Shown: in pieces, positions 1-8,459 of the stretch
Layout: every line of letters starts with the position of its first letter
How positions within the stretch are numbered: the stretch's first letter is position 1
Origin: JBKBKN01 sp046294625
Lineage (GTDB): Bacteria > Bacteroidota > Bacteroidia > M30B66
Length of the DNA: 29,685 nt
Direction of reading: 5' to 3'
NCBI GenBank assembly: GCA_046294625.1
Contig: JBKBKN010000032.1
Span: 1-29,685 of the forward strand
Notes under the pieces: model-generated
Told to the model about the DNA's origin: nothing
Seen by the model: the letters and a program-made list of their open reading frames with translations, nothing else
Databases searched by the model: none
Translations under genes and position numbers: made by a program

Positions 1-172
1 ATACAATATCGTGTCAGATGTTGTAGCAGTGTTCCGATAGGCTTTGTTTTATTTAGTTTTAACAAATTTAACACTACTCGGGCACAAAATACATCTTCAC
101 AAGCAACATTTTTTCAGATAAATATTTGAAGCATATAGGGGCTATTTTATAGCTACTATAACCATATGATAA

Positions 173-197
173 AAAAAGCCGCTATTCGCGGCTTTTT
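173..197. terminator. Bidirectional intrinsic terminator
   Basis: A GCCGC/GCGGC stem (178-182 with 188-192, loop TATTC) is extended by an A run on the left and a T run on the right, so it can end transcription on either strand. It lies about 30 bases past the stop of the minus-strand SPOR-like gene and is probably its terminator. The plus-strand reading would end whatever transcript enters from the left edge; bases 1-172 show no gene that I can support. Confidence 0.75.
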
Positions 198-225
198 AAA
201 TTCGATTATGTAAGATATGTTTCGC

Positions 226-1023
226 TTACCTGCTCTTACCCATCCTCTGCATGGCCTCGCCTACAGTGATTCGTGTGCCGTTATTGTAAGCTACCACAAA
301 AGGAATATATCGGGAAAAATCCATTTTATTTTTATTTTCTCTAGCCTCATCATAAGTCTTAAATGTGCCTACCACATATTTATAGGAACCATTATAAAAT
401 TCTTCTTTGACTTTGTCTTTCAACTCAAATTCTTTGCGCAGCGAATCTTTATTCAATTTTGAACTTGAGCTTAAAATTTGAATGCGATACTCAATATTGT
501 CTTTTACTTCAGACGTAAAGGCAGGTTTATTTTCATCATTTAATATGATCCCAAGTATGGCTTTCTCAGCAATGGAATCAGATGAAGGTACATGTTCAAT
601 GATTTCAATTCCAACCTTGGGTAACTCAAAAACCTGTTTTTCTTCATTTTCTATATAATAATAAGACCCTAAAATCTCTTGACTGCCGAGCATCTCAAAA
701 GGTACTTTCACTTTATAGGCCAATTCAATTGTTTCCATTTTTGGAATTCTAAGCCAAGAATATTTCACTTTGCCTTCTTTGAAGCTGAAAAGTGCCCCCT
801 GGCTTTCGAGTCCGGTGGCAATCATCCCTTTAGGTAGCTCTTGCTCTAACATAAAATAGCTATCAAGATTTTTACGTTCAATCTGAATTTTCACAACAAA
901 ATGTCCTCCCGCATAAGCTCTTTGCTGCATGGAGTTTGCATGAATTTTTACTTTGCTCTCCGCATCTGCAGTCAGCGTGCTGAATGTTGTAATTGCTAAG
1001 GCAATAAATATTTTCTTGAACAT
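226..1023 (-). CDS. Secreted protein with C-terminal SPOR-like domain
   Basis: A 265-residue protein of unknown function. I start it at the ATG at 1023 because the next residues (MFKKIFIALAITTFSTLTADA) form a clean signal peptide; the reading frame is open a further 11 codons upstream but that adds a charged, non-signal lead. The middle looks like a beta-rich domain. The last 80 residues (YRIQILSSSSKL... YKYVVGTFKTYDEA) have the pattern of a SPOR peptidoglycan-binding repeat: a strand-start, then a second strand with G-TFKT-EA. This suggests a periplasmic protein touching the cell wall; that is inference from a short pattern. It is a single gene with a terminator just downstream (173-197). 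Confidence 0.7.
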   Translation of the reverse strand: MFKKIFIALAITTFSTLTADAESKVKIHANSMQQRAYAGGHFVVKIQIERKNLDSYFMLEQELPKGMIATGLESQGALFSFKEGKVKYSWLRIPKMETIELAYKVKVPFEMLGSQEILGSYYYIENEEKQVFELPKVGIEIIEHVPSSDSIAEKAILGIILNDENKPAFTSEVKDNIEYRIQILSSSSKLNKDSLRKEFELKDKVKEEFYNGSYKYVVGTFKTYDEARENKNKMDFSRYIPFVVAYNNGTRITVGEAMQRMGKSR

Positions 1024-1290
1024 TGTTGGTTGATTTGATGAGTATCGGTACAGCATGGCTTCGATTTTTTAAATTCAAAATTGGTGTACTACACTCCTTG
1101 ACCTTTTGTTGCTCTAAATTTATTTTGAAACTTACATATCAATTTTCATTCCCAATAAAAAATTATTGACAAGGTGACTATTAATAAATAATTGACCTGA
1201 AAATTTGTCTATCGAAATTAATTAAACTGAGATTGAACTCAAAAATTGTATCAAAAAGCCTTATGGAACTTTAAGCGTGAATACAACATC
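1024..1290. other. Intergenic stretch between SPOR-like gene and the 1299-1323 hairpin
   Basis: AT-rich leader of the minus-strand gene. A near match to the Bacteroidota -7 element, CAATTTTG on the minus strand (1083 to 1076; consensus TAnnTTTG, one mismatch), could drive the SPOR-like gene. I see no coding region or structured RNA in the rest. Confidence 0.4.
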
Positions 1291-1323
1291 AAAAAAAACG
1301 CGTCCCGACTTTGTCGGGACGCG
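1291..1323 (-). terminator. Strong intrinsic terminator on the minus strand
   Basis: A perfect ten-pair stem, CGCGTCCCGA (1299-1308) with TCGGGACGCG (1314-1323) and loop CTTTG, is followed on the minus strand by eight T residues (1298 to 1291). There is no T run on the plus-strand side, so it is directional. No annotated-size gene ends here on the minus strand, so it implies a short minus-strand transcript starting somewhere between 1324 and the abgT start region. Confidence 0.75.
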
Positions 1324-1417
1324 CAAACAATAAATTAACCTAACCTTAACTTTACTTATTGTTTAACTTACCATGCGACGCATTGATAAATTCTGAATAC
1401 AAAATTATAAATTTCAA

Positions 1418-1537
1418 TTAACATTTCCAAGGAGTTATTTTGGCAAAAACCGACAATATGCTGCAATTCATTACATAGATTAGTAATAAGGTTGCAAGAA
1501 GAAGCAAGCGGCTCATCTCTGGATGGAAGCTATTCAT
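1418..1537 (-). CDS. Candidate 39-residue hydrophobic peptide
   Basis: A short open frame with ATG at 1537 and TAA at 1418. The peptide has a charged start (MNSFHPEMSR), then a strongly hydrophobic segment at residues 11-32 (LLLLATLLLIYVMNCSILSV) and a short tail ending KITPWKC, so it would be a single-span membrane or exported peptide. A second ATG at 1516 would give a 32-residue form starting MSRLLLLA. Support for expression is the strong minus-strand terminator 95 bases downstream and a near-consensus -7 element AATATTTG at 1573-1566. I do not recognise a family. It could also be a chance frame inside a non-coding RNA. Confidence 0.4.
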   Translation of the reverse strand: MNSFHPEMSRLLLLATLLLIYVMNCSILSVFAKITPWKC

Positions 1538-1576
1538 CAATTGATAATGTAGTAGCTTTACCGCCCAAATATTCTT

Positions 1577-3106
1577 ATGAAAGAGAAAACCGAAAAACGA
1601 AGTTACATTGACCGTTTTTTAAATACTGTTGAGAAAATCGGCAACCTCTTGCCCCACCCTGCAACCTTATTTGCCAGCTTTGCACTACTAGTCATTATCA
1701 TATCCTGGTTAGTAAGTTTCCTTGACTTATCAGTCATTCATCCGGGAACAGGAGAGACTGTAACACCTTTTAACCTTGTTTCTGCAAAAGGCTTGGAAAT
1801 GATTTTAACAAAAATGGTAACCAATTTTACTGGTTTTGCGCCACTTGGAACCGTACTTGTTGCCTTGCTAGGCATCGGTATCGCAGAAGGCTCGGGCTTG
1901 ATTGGCACTACGCTGCGTTTGGTGGTACTATCATCGCCAAAAAAGCTACTTACTTTTGTAATCGTTTTCACAGGAGTAATCTCGAACACTGCAAGCGAAG
2001 TAGGCTATGTGCTACTTGTCCCTTTGGCTGCTGTAATTTTTCTATCAGCCGGACGACATCCATTAGGAGGTCTTGCAGCTGCTTTTGCCGGAGTATCGGG
2101 AGGGTATAGCGCTAATTTGCTTCTCGGAACCATCGATCCACTTCTAGCGGGGCTCTCGACCGAAGCTGCAAGAATTATTTCACCAACATATACCGTAAAT
2201 CCGGCATGCAATTACTATTTCATGTTTGTTTCCACTTTTTTAATCGCCATACTTGGTACCATCGTTACCGAGCGCATCATAATGCCGCGTTTAGGAAATT
2301 ACACCGGCGACGAAAAAGCAGAAGAAATCAGAAACTTAACCCTAGAAGAAAAAAGAGGCCTTCTTTATGCTTCTATGGCATCAATCTTACTTATCGTTTT
2401 TGTGCTTGCCGGCTTGCTCCCAAAAGACGGATATTTGAGAGATGCTGAAACGGGTGGTATATTGAAATCTCCTTTCATGTCAGGCATAGTAGCGTTTATT
2501 TTCTTAGGCGCGGGAATAGCTGGCATTGCCTATGGAATTGGTGCCAAAACCATTAAAAACGATGCAGATGTCATGAAAGGCATGAGTAAATCGATGGAAA
2601 CTTTAGGTACATATATTGTTTTAGTGTTTTTTGCCGCGCAATTTGTAGCTTATTTTAACTGGACCAATCTCGGATTGATTTTTGCTATCAAAGGGGCTAA
2701 TTTTCTTCAAGCGCTTCAGCTAGGCTCCATCCCCCTTATGTTGAGTTTTATAGTGGTTGCCGCTATCATCAATCTGGTAATGGGATCGGCTTCGGCCAAA
2801 TGGGCCATTATGGCACCGGTTTTTATTCCTATGTTTATGTTGTTGGGCTTCTCACCTGAATTTACGCAAGTGGCTTACCGCATCGGTGATAGTGTAACCA
2901 ATATTATTTCACCTATGATGTCTTATTTTGCCTTAATTGTGGCTTTCATTCAGCGCTATGATAAAAAAGCAGGCATTGGTACGGTGATAGCCACCATGTT
3001 ACCTTATTCTATCATCTTTTTGATAGGTTGGAGCTTGTTGCTTATTGTTTGGATCATCTTTGAAATACCAGTTGGCCCCGGTGCCGCTTTGATGCTAGGA
3101 AATTAA
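1577..3106 (+). CDS. AbgT-family transporter (p-aminobenzoyl-glutamate type)
   Basis: A 509-residue inner-membrane transporter with about eleven hydrophobic segments. The family signature is clear: NLLPHPATLFASFALLV near the start, the re-entrant stretch GVISNTASEVGYVLLVPLAA, the AGVSGGYSANLLLGTIDPLL segment, and near the end GSASAKWAIMAPVFIPM followed by RIGDSVTNIISPMMSY. These match AbgT of E. coli (imports p-aminobenzoyl-glutamate) and MtrF/YdaH (drug or sulfonamide export by proton antiport). Length fits the family. Which activity applies here cannot be read from the sequence. It is a single gene; the neighbour rel runs toward it on the other strand. A weak -7-like TAGCTTTA lies at 1553-1560. 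Confidence 0.9.
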   Translation: MKEKTEKRSYIDRFLNTVEKIGNLLPHPATLFASFALLVIIISWLVSFLDLSVIHPGTGETVTPFNLVSAKGLEMILTKMVTNFTGFAPLGTVLVALLGIGIAEGSGLIGTTLRLVVLSSPKKLLTFVIVFTGVISNTASEVGYVLLVPLAAVIFLSAGRHPLGGLAAAFAGVSGGYSANLLLGTIDPLLAGLSTEAARIISPTYTVNPACNYYFMFVSTFLIAILGTIVTERIIMPRLGNYTGDEKAEEIRNLTLEEKRGLLYASMASILLIVFVLAGLLPKDGYLRDAETGGILKSPFMSGIVAFIFLGAGIAGIAYGIGAKTIKNDADVMKGMSKSMETLGTYIVLVFFAAQFVAYFNWTNLGLIFAIKGANFLQALQLGSIPLMLSFIVVAAIINLVMGSASAKWAIMAPVFIPMFMLLGFSPEFTQVAYRIGDSVTNIISPMMSYFALIVAFIQRYDKKAGIGTVIATMLPYSIIFLIGWSLLLIVWIIFEIPVGPGAALMLGN

Positions 3107-3121
3107 GGATTTATCCAAGTG

Positions 3122-3140
3122 AAACTTTCGGAAAAAGTTT
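3122..3140. terminator. Possible weak bidirectional terminator between convergent genes
   Basis: AAACTTT (3122-3128) pairs with AAAGTTT (3134-3140) around a CGGAA loop, in the 49-base gap between the converging abgT-family and rel genes. The stem is AT-rich and short, so it may be weak or not functional. Confidence 0.3.
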
Positions 3141-3155
3141 AAATAAGCCGATGTA

Positions 3156-5405
3156 TCAATTCGAATCCACTCTGAAACACCCGGTCACACCCTTCACTTT
3201 TTTGATTTTGCCAATCAAATCAGTGAGGTGATTGGTATCATGAACAAAGACCATAATATTTCCTTCAAACACGCCATCGTTACTATCGAAACTAATAGAG
3301 CGCATGTTTACGTTTAACTCATTGGAAATGATTCTGGTGATGCTGTTCACAATGCCCACATCATCGATACCCGTTACTTTTATTCCGGCAAGGAATGCAA
3401 TTTGTTGTTGACTTGTCCAGCGCGCTTTTACTATTCTGTAGGCATAATTAGACATTAAGCTGATCGCATTAGGACAGCTGGTCTTATGAATTTTGATGCC
3501 TTCATTGATGGTAACGAAACCAAAAACCTCATCGCCGGGGATGGGATTGCAACAAGGTGAAAGCTTGTAGTCAATCTTATCCATATTCTCGCCGATCACG
3601 AGCAGGTCTTCTTTACCTCTTATATCCTTTACAATGTTTTCAAGTGTGGGTGCTTCATTCTTTTTATCACTGCCCCCTGAAGAAAATTTGCTTTTGATAT
3701 AACTGTACCAACTACTGCTTTTGTCCCCTCGAGCAATCTTTGCAAGATTGTCGAGTTTGATAATTCCTTCTCCAATCCCAAAAAACAAGTCCAACTGACT
3801 TGGCATTTTGAAATGTTTGATCAAATTGCTCACCACCTGCGGATCGCTCTTAATCTTTTGCTGTTTTAGCTTTTTTTCTAGTATTTCTTTTCCTTGTTCT
3901 GCAATTCGGCGTTTCTCTTCTTTCAGCACCGACTTTATCTTGGAACGTGCTTTGGCTGTAACTACAAAATTGAGCCAATCTTCTTTAGGCTTCTGCTTGG
4001 CAGAGCTTAATATTTCAACCTGATCGCCACTTTTTAACTTATGGCTGAGCGGAACGAGTTTGTTGTTTACCTTGGCTCCTATGCAATTGACTCCCATCTC
4101 AGAATGAATATCGAACGCAAAATCTAATGCAGAAGATCCTACCGGAAGTGTGCGAAGTTCTCCTGATGGGGTGAACACAAATATTTCTTCAGAGAAAAGG
4201 TTGAGTTTAAAGTCATTGATAAATTCCAATGCATTAGACTCTGTGTTTTCGAGCGTCTCGCGAATACGATGCAGCCATTCGTCAACTCCTGACTCAAAAT
4301 CATTCTTTTCTTTATACTTCCAATGCGCAGCATACCCCTTTTCTGCAATTTCGTCCATTCGCTTAGAGCGTATCTGCACTTCTACCCATTTACCGGTCGG
4401 GCTCATCACCGTGGTGTGCAGCGACTCATAACCATTGGCACGAGGAGTAGATATCCAGTCACGCAATCGATCAGGGTTTGGGTGATAAACGTCTGTAATA
4501 AATGAATACACCCTCCAACAATCTGCTTTCTCAGTTTCAGGCGGTGAATCAATGATGATTCTTATGGCAAAGATGTCAAAGATCTCCTCAAAAGGGATGC
4601 CCTTGGTTTTAATCTTATTGAAAATGGAGTAAACAGATTTGGGACGACCTTTAATTTCAAACTTAAACTCATGCTGATGAAGTAATTTCTTGATTGGATT
4701 GATGAATCGACTAATGAAACGCTTTCTCACTTCATCGGTATTCTTCAGTTTGGTTAAAATTTCTTCATAAGCTTCCGGTTGCGTAAACTTCAAACCGAGG
4801 TCTTCCATCTCTGTTTTTATGTTGTACAACCCCAAACGGTGAGCCAAAGGAGCATATAGAAACATGGTTTCCGATGCAATTTTGAGCTGCTTGTCACGCT
4901 TCATGCTTTCTAAGGTGCGCATGTTGTGCAATCGGTCTGCTAGTTTGATCAAAATCACTCGCACATCGTCCGACAGAGTGAGCAATACTTTTCTAAAATT
5001 CTCCGCTTGAATTGAAGAGCTCTGATCAAACACATTTTCGATCTTAGTAAGTCCATCAATAATTCTGGTTACAGTGTCTCCGAACATTCTTCGGATATCG
5101 TCGAGCGTAACATCTGTGTCTTCCACCGTATCGTGCAGCAGTGCGCAAATGGCTCCTGTGGCACCCAGTCCAATTTCACTTACCACAATTTGAGCGACTG
5201 CGATAGGATGATAAATGTAGGGTTCGCCCGATTTTCTGCGCATATCTTTATGTGCATCTAGCGCCAGATTAAAAGCTTTGCGAAGTTGCGATTTATCTTT
5301 CTTGTCAATTCTATTGCTCAGACTGCGCAACAAGGTGGCATATCTCTTAAGAATTTCCTTCTTCTCTGCTTCAAGGTCTATGCCCGACATTTCTAGTGTG
5401 CTCAT
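3156..5405 (-). CDS. rel: Bifunctional (p)ppGpp synthetase/hydrolase, long RelA/SpoT type
   Basis: A 749-residue stringent-response enzyme that makes (p)ppGpp from GTP or GDP plus ATP and hydrolyses it. Domain order is complete. The hydrolase HD domain has H66, H91-D92 in LLHDTVEDT and D157 in LADRLHNM. The synthetase domain (about 230-365) has DIFAIRI at 277-283, GYESLH at 325-330 and the EVQIR glutamate at 342. The TGS domain spans about 407-468. The zinc-finger-like segment has C618-C619 and HKTSC at 640-644, and a C-terminal ACT domain follows (about 668-749). The intact HD motif argues that hydrolysis is active, so Rel/SpoT rather than a synthesis-only RelA. Start is the ATG at 5405; an ATG at 5390 is possible. 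Confidence 0.96.
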   Translation of the reverse strand: MSTLEMSGIDLEAEKKEILKRYATLLRSLSNRIDKKDKSQLRKAFNLALDAHKDMRRKSGEPYIYHPIAVAQIVVSEIGLGATGAICALLHDTVEDTDVTLDDIRRMFGDTVTRIIDGLTKIENVFDQSSSIQAENFRKVLLTLSDDVRVILIKLADRLHNMRTLESMKRDKQLKIASETMFLYAPLAHRLGLYNIKTEMEDLGLKFTQPEAYEEILTKLKNTDEVRKRFISRFINPIKKLLHQHEFKFEIKGRPKSVYSIFNKIKTKGIPFEEIFDIFAIRIIIDSPPETEKADCWRVYSFITDVYHPNPDRLRDWISTPRANGYESLHTTVMSPTGKWVEVQIRSKRMDEIAEKGYAAHWKYKEKNDFESGVDEWLHRIRETLENTESNALEFINDFKLNLFSEEIFVFTPSGELRTLPVGSSALDFAFDIHSEMGVNCIGAKVNNKLVPLSHKLKSGDQVEILSSAKQKPKEDWLNFVVTAKARSKIKSVLKEEKRRIAEQGKEILEKKLKQQKIKSDPQVVSNLIKHFKMPSQLDLFFGIGEGIIKLDNLAKIARGDKSSSWYSYIKSKFSSGGSDKKNEAPTLENIVKDIRGKEDLLVIGENMDKIDYKLSPCCNPIPGDEVFGFVTINEGIKIHKTSCPNAISLMSNYAYRIVKARWTSQQQIAFLAGIKVTGIDDVGIVNSITRIISNELNVNMRSISFDSNDGVFEGNIMVFVHDTNHLTDLIGKIKKVKGVTGCFRVDSN

Positions 5406-5727
5406 GGCTTAAAATTACGATTGATTTTGCTTAGTTTCAAAAATATTTGTTGCGGCTAATCGTGCCTTCCCTTTTCAATGTGATTTATTCACAGTAGCAT
5501 TTTGATTGGCTTGGCATAGATTGTTAATAAGTGTGAAAAACCCAAACACTTAAAAGTCGTCATACTTATCAATATTGGTTGAAACTTTATTATTTACGCA
5601 TTATCCGCCAAAATTATGGAATCAAAAAATATCTCTCTCATGCTCAGTTTTGTTGGCATTTTAATTTGAGTTATTAACAATCTTCCTTGAAATTGTGGTA
5701 AAATTGCACTCTAACTAAACCTCCGAG
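5406..5727. other. Divergent regulatory region between rel and marR
   Basis: A 322-base AT-rich gap between divergent genes with no supported coding frame. It holds the candidate rel promoter (5438-5445) and, toward marR, a near-consensus -7 element TAAAATTG at 5699-5706 (one mismatch), 21 bases before the marR ATG. No palindrome typical of a MarR operator stood out by eye. Confidence 0.4.
5438..5445 (-). promoter_or_regulatory. Candidate -7 element of the rel promoter
   Basis: TATTTTTG on the minus strand matches the Bacteroidota -7 consensus TAnnTTTG exactly and lies 32 bases before the rel ATG. No good -33 TTTG was found at the usual 19-23-base spacing, which lowers confidence. Confidence 0.4.
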
Positions 5728-6198
5728 ATGAAGAAGACAAATAATACAGAAAAAAACAGTTCATTTTCAAACCCAGAAGACCACACCAGCTATTTGCTTT
5801 GGCAGGTAAACATGGCATGGCAAAGAAAAATCAAATCAATATTAGACCCTTTTGATCTAACGCATGCCCAATACATGTTGCTCGCCTCTTTGCATTGGCT
5901 ATCAACTCAAAAAAAATATGTTCAGCAACAAGACTTGGCTAACCATATTGCTATTGATAAAATGATGACATCAAAAATTTTAAGATTAATGCAGAAAAAA
6001 GGCTATATTAAGCGAACGAAAAATAAAATTGACACTCGAGCAAGGAATCTGATGATTACCGAAAAGGGCGAAGAAATATTGTTGAAAGCTAATAAATCTA
6101 TGAACAAAATAGAAGCTGAACTGCTCGCACCCTTAGGCCTTGCCGGAGCTACTTTAGGTTCTGATTTATATAATTTATATAAATCAAAAATTAACTGA
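5728..6198 (+). CDS. MarR-family transcriptional regulator
   Basis: A 156-residue winged-helix DNA-binding protein. The order is typical: a dimer helix with YLLWQVNMAWQRKIKSIL, then LDPFDLTHAQYMLLASL, the recognition region QQDLANHIAIDKMMTSKILRLMQKKGYI, the wing RTKNKIDTRARNLMITEKGEEIL, and a C-terminal dimer helix. The DTRARNL wing is characteristic. Members usually act as repressors released by small aromatic ligands or oxidation; the ligand is not readable here. The next gene, encoding an exported protein, starts five bases after the stop, so the two are probably co-transcribed. Confidence 0.92.
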   Translation: MKKTNNTEKNSSFSNPEDHTSYLLWQVNMAWQRKIKSILDPFDLTHAQYMLLASLHWLSTQKKYVQQQDLANHIAIDKMMTSKILRLMQKKGYIKRTKNKIDTRARNLMITEKGEEILLKANKSMNKIEAELLAPLGLAGATLGSDLYNLYKSKIN

Positions 6199-6203
6199 TA
6201 ATA

Positions 6204-7007
6204 ATGAATTTGAAACTCACGAAATATTTGGTTGCCTTATGTTTTACCTTTTTTAATGTGTTGAACGAATGCCCCGCCCAACTTGATCGAAAAACAAAGA
6301 AAAACCATTTAAAAGCAATTCAATATTCCGTGGACAAAAATACAGTTGTTGTCAGCCTTGATACCATTTTTAATAGGGGGCAGCGGTATGGTATAATCAT
6401 CAGAAATTTACAAATGCGAAATGATTTTGATGTAAAGTCGCTCAATGGCAATGCGGCCTTCTTCATCACTGCTGCAAATGCACCAGCAGGTTACCTTTCT
6501 TTGCGCTTTCTCGACGGGTCGAACAGAGATGCTACGATTCCCTTTGTTTTTGGAATAGAGCGCATAGCAGAATTTATAGTGAAGGAAAATCTACTTCGCA
6601 CCGACGGCATCAATGAAGATGCGATAGCTGTTTTCATGAACAAATATCCTTACAGAGAAAGAAAAAATATCATTCAATCAGCAGTAAGTGACCTGAATAC
6701 CACCATCGACGAATCCAAAAGAAATCGTCAACTCAAGGTTTATGAAAGAAACAATGAACTATATCAAGGTGATTTTTTGATCGGTACATTTAAGAAAGCA
6801 AACGAAAATTACGGTACCGATGTAAAACGAGTTATCAATATTTATTTTACGAACGATGACCATTGTGCAAAAGCGATATTTGATATGGGCAACTCAAACG
6901 TGCTGATTATCACTACCAAAGATAAACGCGAGCACTATATTACTATCAAAGGTGTGGTCACTGCGAAGAAGATTGCAGAGTACCTAGTAAGCTGGAGATA
7001 TTTATAA
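6204..7007 (+). CDS. Secreted hypothetical protein downstream of marR
   Basis: A 267-residue protein that I do not recognise. The first 26 residues (KLTKYLVALCFTFFNVLNECPAQ) look like a signal peptide with cleavage after PAQ, so it is exported to the periplasm or beyond. The N-terminal half has an alternating beta pattern with a DTIFNRGQRYGI stretch; the middle is helical (IERIAEFIVKENLL, DAIAVFMNKYPYRERK). There are few cysteines, no membrane span after the signal and no T9SS tail. The second half again looks beta-rich (TTKDKREHYITIKGV). It begins five bases after the MarR gene and probably shares its regulation. Confidence 0.6.
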   Translation: MNLKLTKYLVALCFTFFNVLNECPAQLDRKTKKNHLKAIQYSVDKNTVVVSLDTIFNRGQRYGIIIRNLQMRNDFDVKSLNGNAAFFITAANAPAGYLSLRFLDGSNRDATIPFVFGIERIAEFIVKENLLRTDGINEDAIAVFMNKYPYRERKNIIQSAVSDLNTTIDESKRNRQLKVYERNNELYQGDFLIGTFKKANENYGTDVKRVINIYFTNDDHCAKAIFDMGNSNVLIITTKDKREHYITIKGVVTAKKIAEYLVSWRYL

Positions 7008-7059
7008 ATTTACCTTGCCACAGAACCTAAAATTTAAACTTAAGGAAACATTAAAAGCC

Positions 7060-7067
7060 TATTTTTG
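7060..7067 (+). promoter_or_regulatory. Exact TAnnTTTG -7 element just before a GTG start
   Basis: TATTTTTG ends five bases before the GTG at 7073. In Bacteroidota the start of transcription falls a few bases after this element, so the message would be leaderless or nearly so. A -33-like TTTA (7033-7036) lies 23 bases upstream, a weak match to TTTG. Confidence 0.5.
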
Positions 7068-7072
7068 CGGAT

Positions 7073-7789
7073 GTGAAAGTGTGGATGGTTTTAATTTTTT
7101 TACTCTCGGCTGCCATAATTTTGGAAGCCCAGCAAACTATTGCTTTCCAGGGTTTTGAGTCCTCAGCTCAAGATAATTGGAATTTTACACCACCAACTCA
7201 AAATCCTAGTTTACCTCAAGTAATCGTTGGCATCGGAAATTTTGGTGTCGGATACTCACGAACAGGAAATAACAGCTGTCGTTTGGGCGGAGGTAGCACC
7301 ACATGCGGAACAGGAAGTTCTAATTGTGTAAACGGCTCAGGAAGTGGCGGAAGCTGCTCCAATAATTTGAATGGTCTGGAAGTAGAATTTGCACCCATTG
7401 ATGTTTCAGGCTTCACTGACTTGACTATTTCCGTGGGATATCGAACGCATATTCTATGTAGCAATGGCGGATCGGGGTTGGATGCATCAGATCGGGTTTT
7501 CTTTGAAGTGCAATTGAATGGTGGCGCATGGAACACTGTAGCAACCATTCTCGGCAGCAATGATTGCACCTGGACTTACACAACCAATCCGGTGCAATGT
7601 GGGGGAAATCCTGCTGTTGCCAATCCTTATATTTATCATATACCGGAATGCACATCCACGGTAGCATTTAGAGTTCGTATCCTTATTAACCGAACTGACG
7701 AAGTGTTCTATGTAGATGATGTTACACTAAGCGGAACACCCGGTGGAATCGTTTTCAATCCCATTCAAATACAGCACATCGACCCTTGA
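7073..7789 (+). CDS. Secreted beta-sandwich-like protein
   Basis: A 238-residue exported protein starting with GTG at 7073; ATG at 7085 is an alternative. Residues 1-20 form a signal peptide (WMVLIFLLSAAIILEAQ). The body reads like a jelly-roll module of T9SS-type secreted proteins: it opens with IAFQGFESS..DNW, and has GLEVEFAPIDVSGFTDLTIS, DRVFFEVQLNGG and FYVDDVTLSG. A Gly/Ser/Cys-rich loop at about 68-97 contains several cysteines, suggesting disulphides. There is no recognisable T9SS domain, but it ends in NPIQIQHIDP, which resembles the end of the next gene's product. It is first of a three-gene set with spacings of two and five bases. Confidence 0.7.
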   Translation: MKVWMVLIFLLSAAIILEAQQTIAFQGFESSAQDNWNFTPPTQNPSLPQVIVGIGNFGVGYSRTGNNSCRLGGGSTTCGTGSSNCVNGSGSGGSCSNNLNGLEVEFAPIDVSGFTDLTISVGYRTHILCSNGGSGLDASDRVFFEVQLNGGAWNTVATILGSNDCTWTYTTNPVQCGGNPAVANPYIYHIPECTSTVAFRVRILINRTDEVFYVDDVTLSGTPGGIVFNPIQIQHIDP

Positions 7790-7791
7790 TA

Positions 7792-8454
7792 ATGAAAACT
7801 AGCCTAAAATCCCTGTCCTTCATCCTGCTTATTCTTTTCTTTAATCAGGATATAGATGCACAAGCTTATGTTACTTCTTCTCCTGACTCTGTCTGTGCTG
7901 GAGCACAAAATGTAGTTTATAGAATCCCTCCACCTGCAAATCAAAACTCTGTTTACAATTGGTCGGTAACAGGAGCAGCAACCTTTACCAATTTTTCAGC
8001 TCCGGTAAATGATAGTATCTACGTCAATTGGCCGGCCACAGCTGGAGTAGATTTTGTGCGAGTATTTGAATCAGCAGGTGCAGGTTGTCAAGGTCCGGAA
8101 GCTGAACTCGAAGTGAGAAGATATCTGCCCACCGCAACTTTCAATGGCACCGCAACAATATGCGCAGGAAATCCTGTGAATAACATCTACAGCGTAACCT
8201 TTTCAGGGAAAAAACCATTTAGTTTTACTTATCAGTTTACTTCAGGCGGTAATACAATAGGACCATTTACCATAAATAATATCAACTCCAATACCTATTC
8301 CTTCGATCTTCCTGCAATAGCCAATTCTGGTAATTATACAGGCACCATTATATCGGCATCCGACGGCAATTGTTCCATTAACAATATTGTCAACAATGCT
8401 GTTTTGAATGTGATAACATCGCCAGCTTTACCTGTGATACAACATCTTGATTAA
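7792..8454 (+). CDS. Secreted Ig/PKD-like domain protein
   Basis: A 220-residue protein. The frame is open from TTG 7786, but the ATG at 7792 gives a standard signal peptide (KSLSFILLILFFNQDIDAQ). It then has two beta-sandwich units: the first around SVCAGAQNVVYRIPPP and YNWSVTGAATFTN, the second around ATICAGNPVNNIYSVTFSGK. The opening cysteine with NWSVTG is typical of the PKD/Ig-like repeats in Bacteroidota surface proteins carrying CHU_C tails. It has no CHU_C tail itself and ends ALPVIQHLD, close to its upstream neighbour's end. Together with the next gene it may be a multi-part surface or adhesin complex; that is inference. Confidence 0.7.
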   Translation: MKTSLKSLSFILLILFFNQDIDAQAYVTSSPDSVCAGAQNVVYRIPPPANQNSVYNWSVTGAATFTNFSAPVNDSIYVNWPATAGVDFVRVFESAGAGCQGPEAELEVRRYLPTATFNGTATICAGNPVNNIYSVTFSGKKPFSFTYQFTSGGNTIGPFTINNINSNTYSFDLPAIANSGNYTGTIISASDGNCSINNIVNNAVLNVITSPALPVIQHLD

Positions 8455-8459
8455 TTGAA

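Noticed and set aside
217..462. Plus-strand frame opposite the SPOR-like gene, and similar frames opposite rel, recG and the FG-GAP gene
   Set aside because: They lie inside well-supported genes on the other strand, have no recognisable domain and no own promoter.
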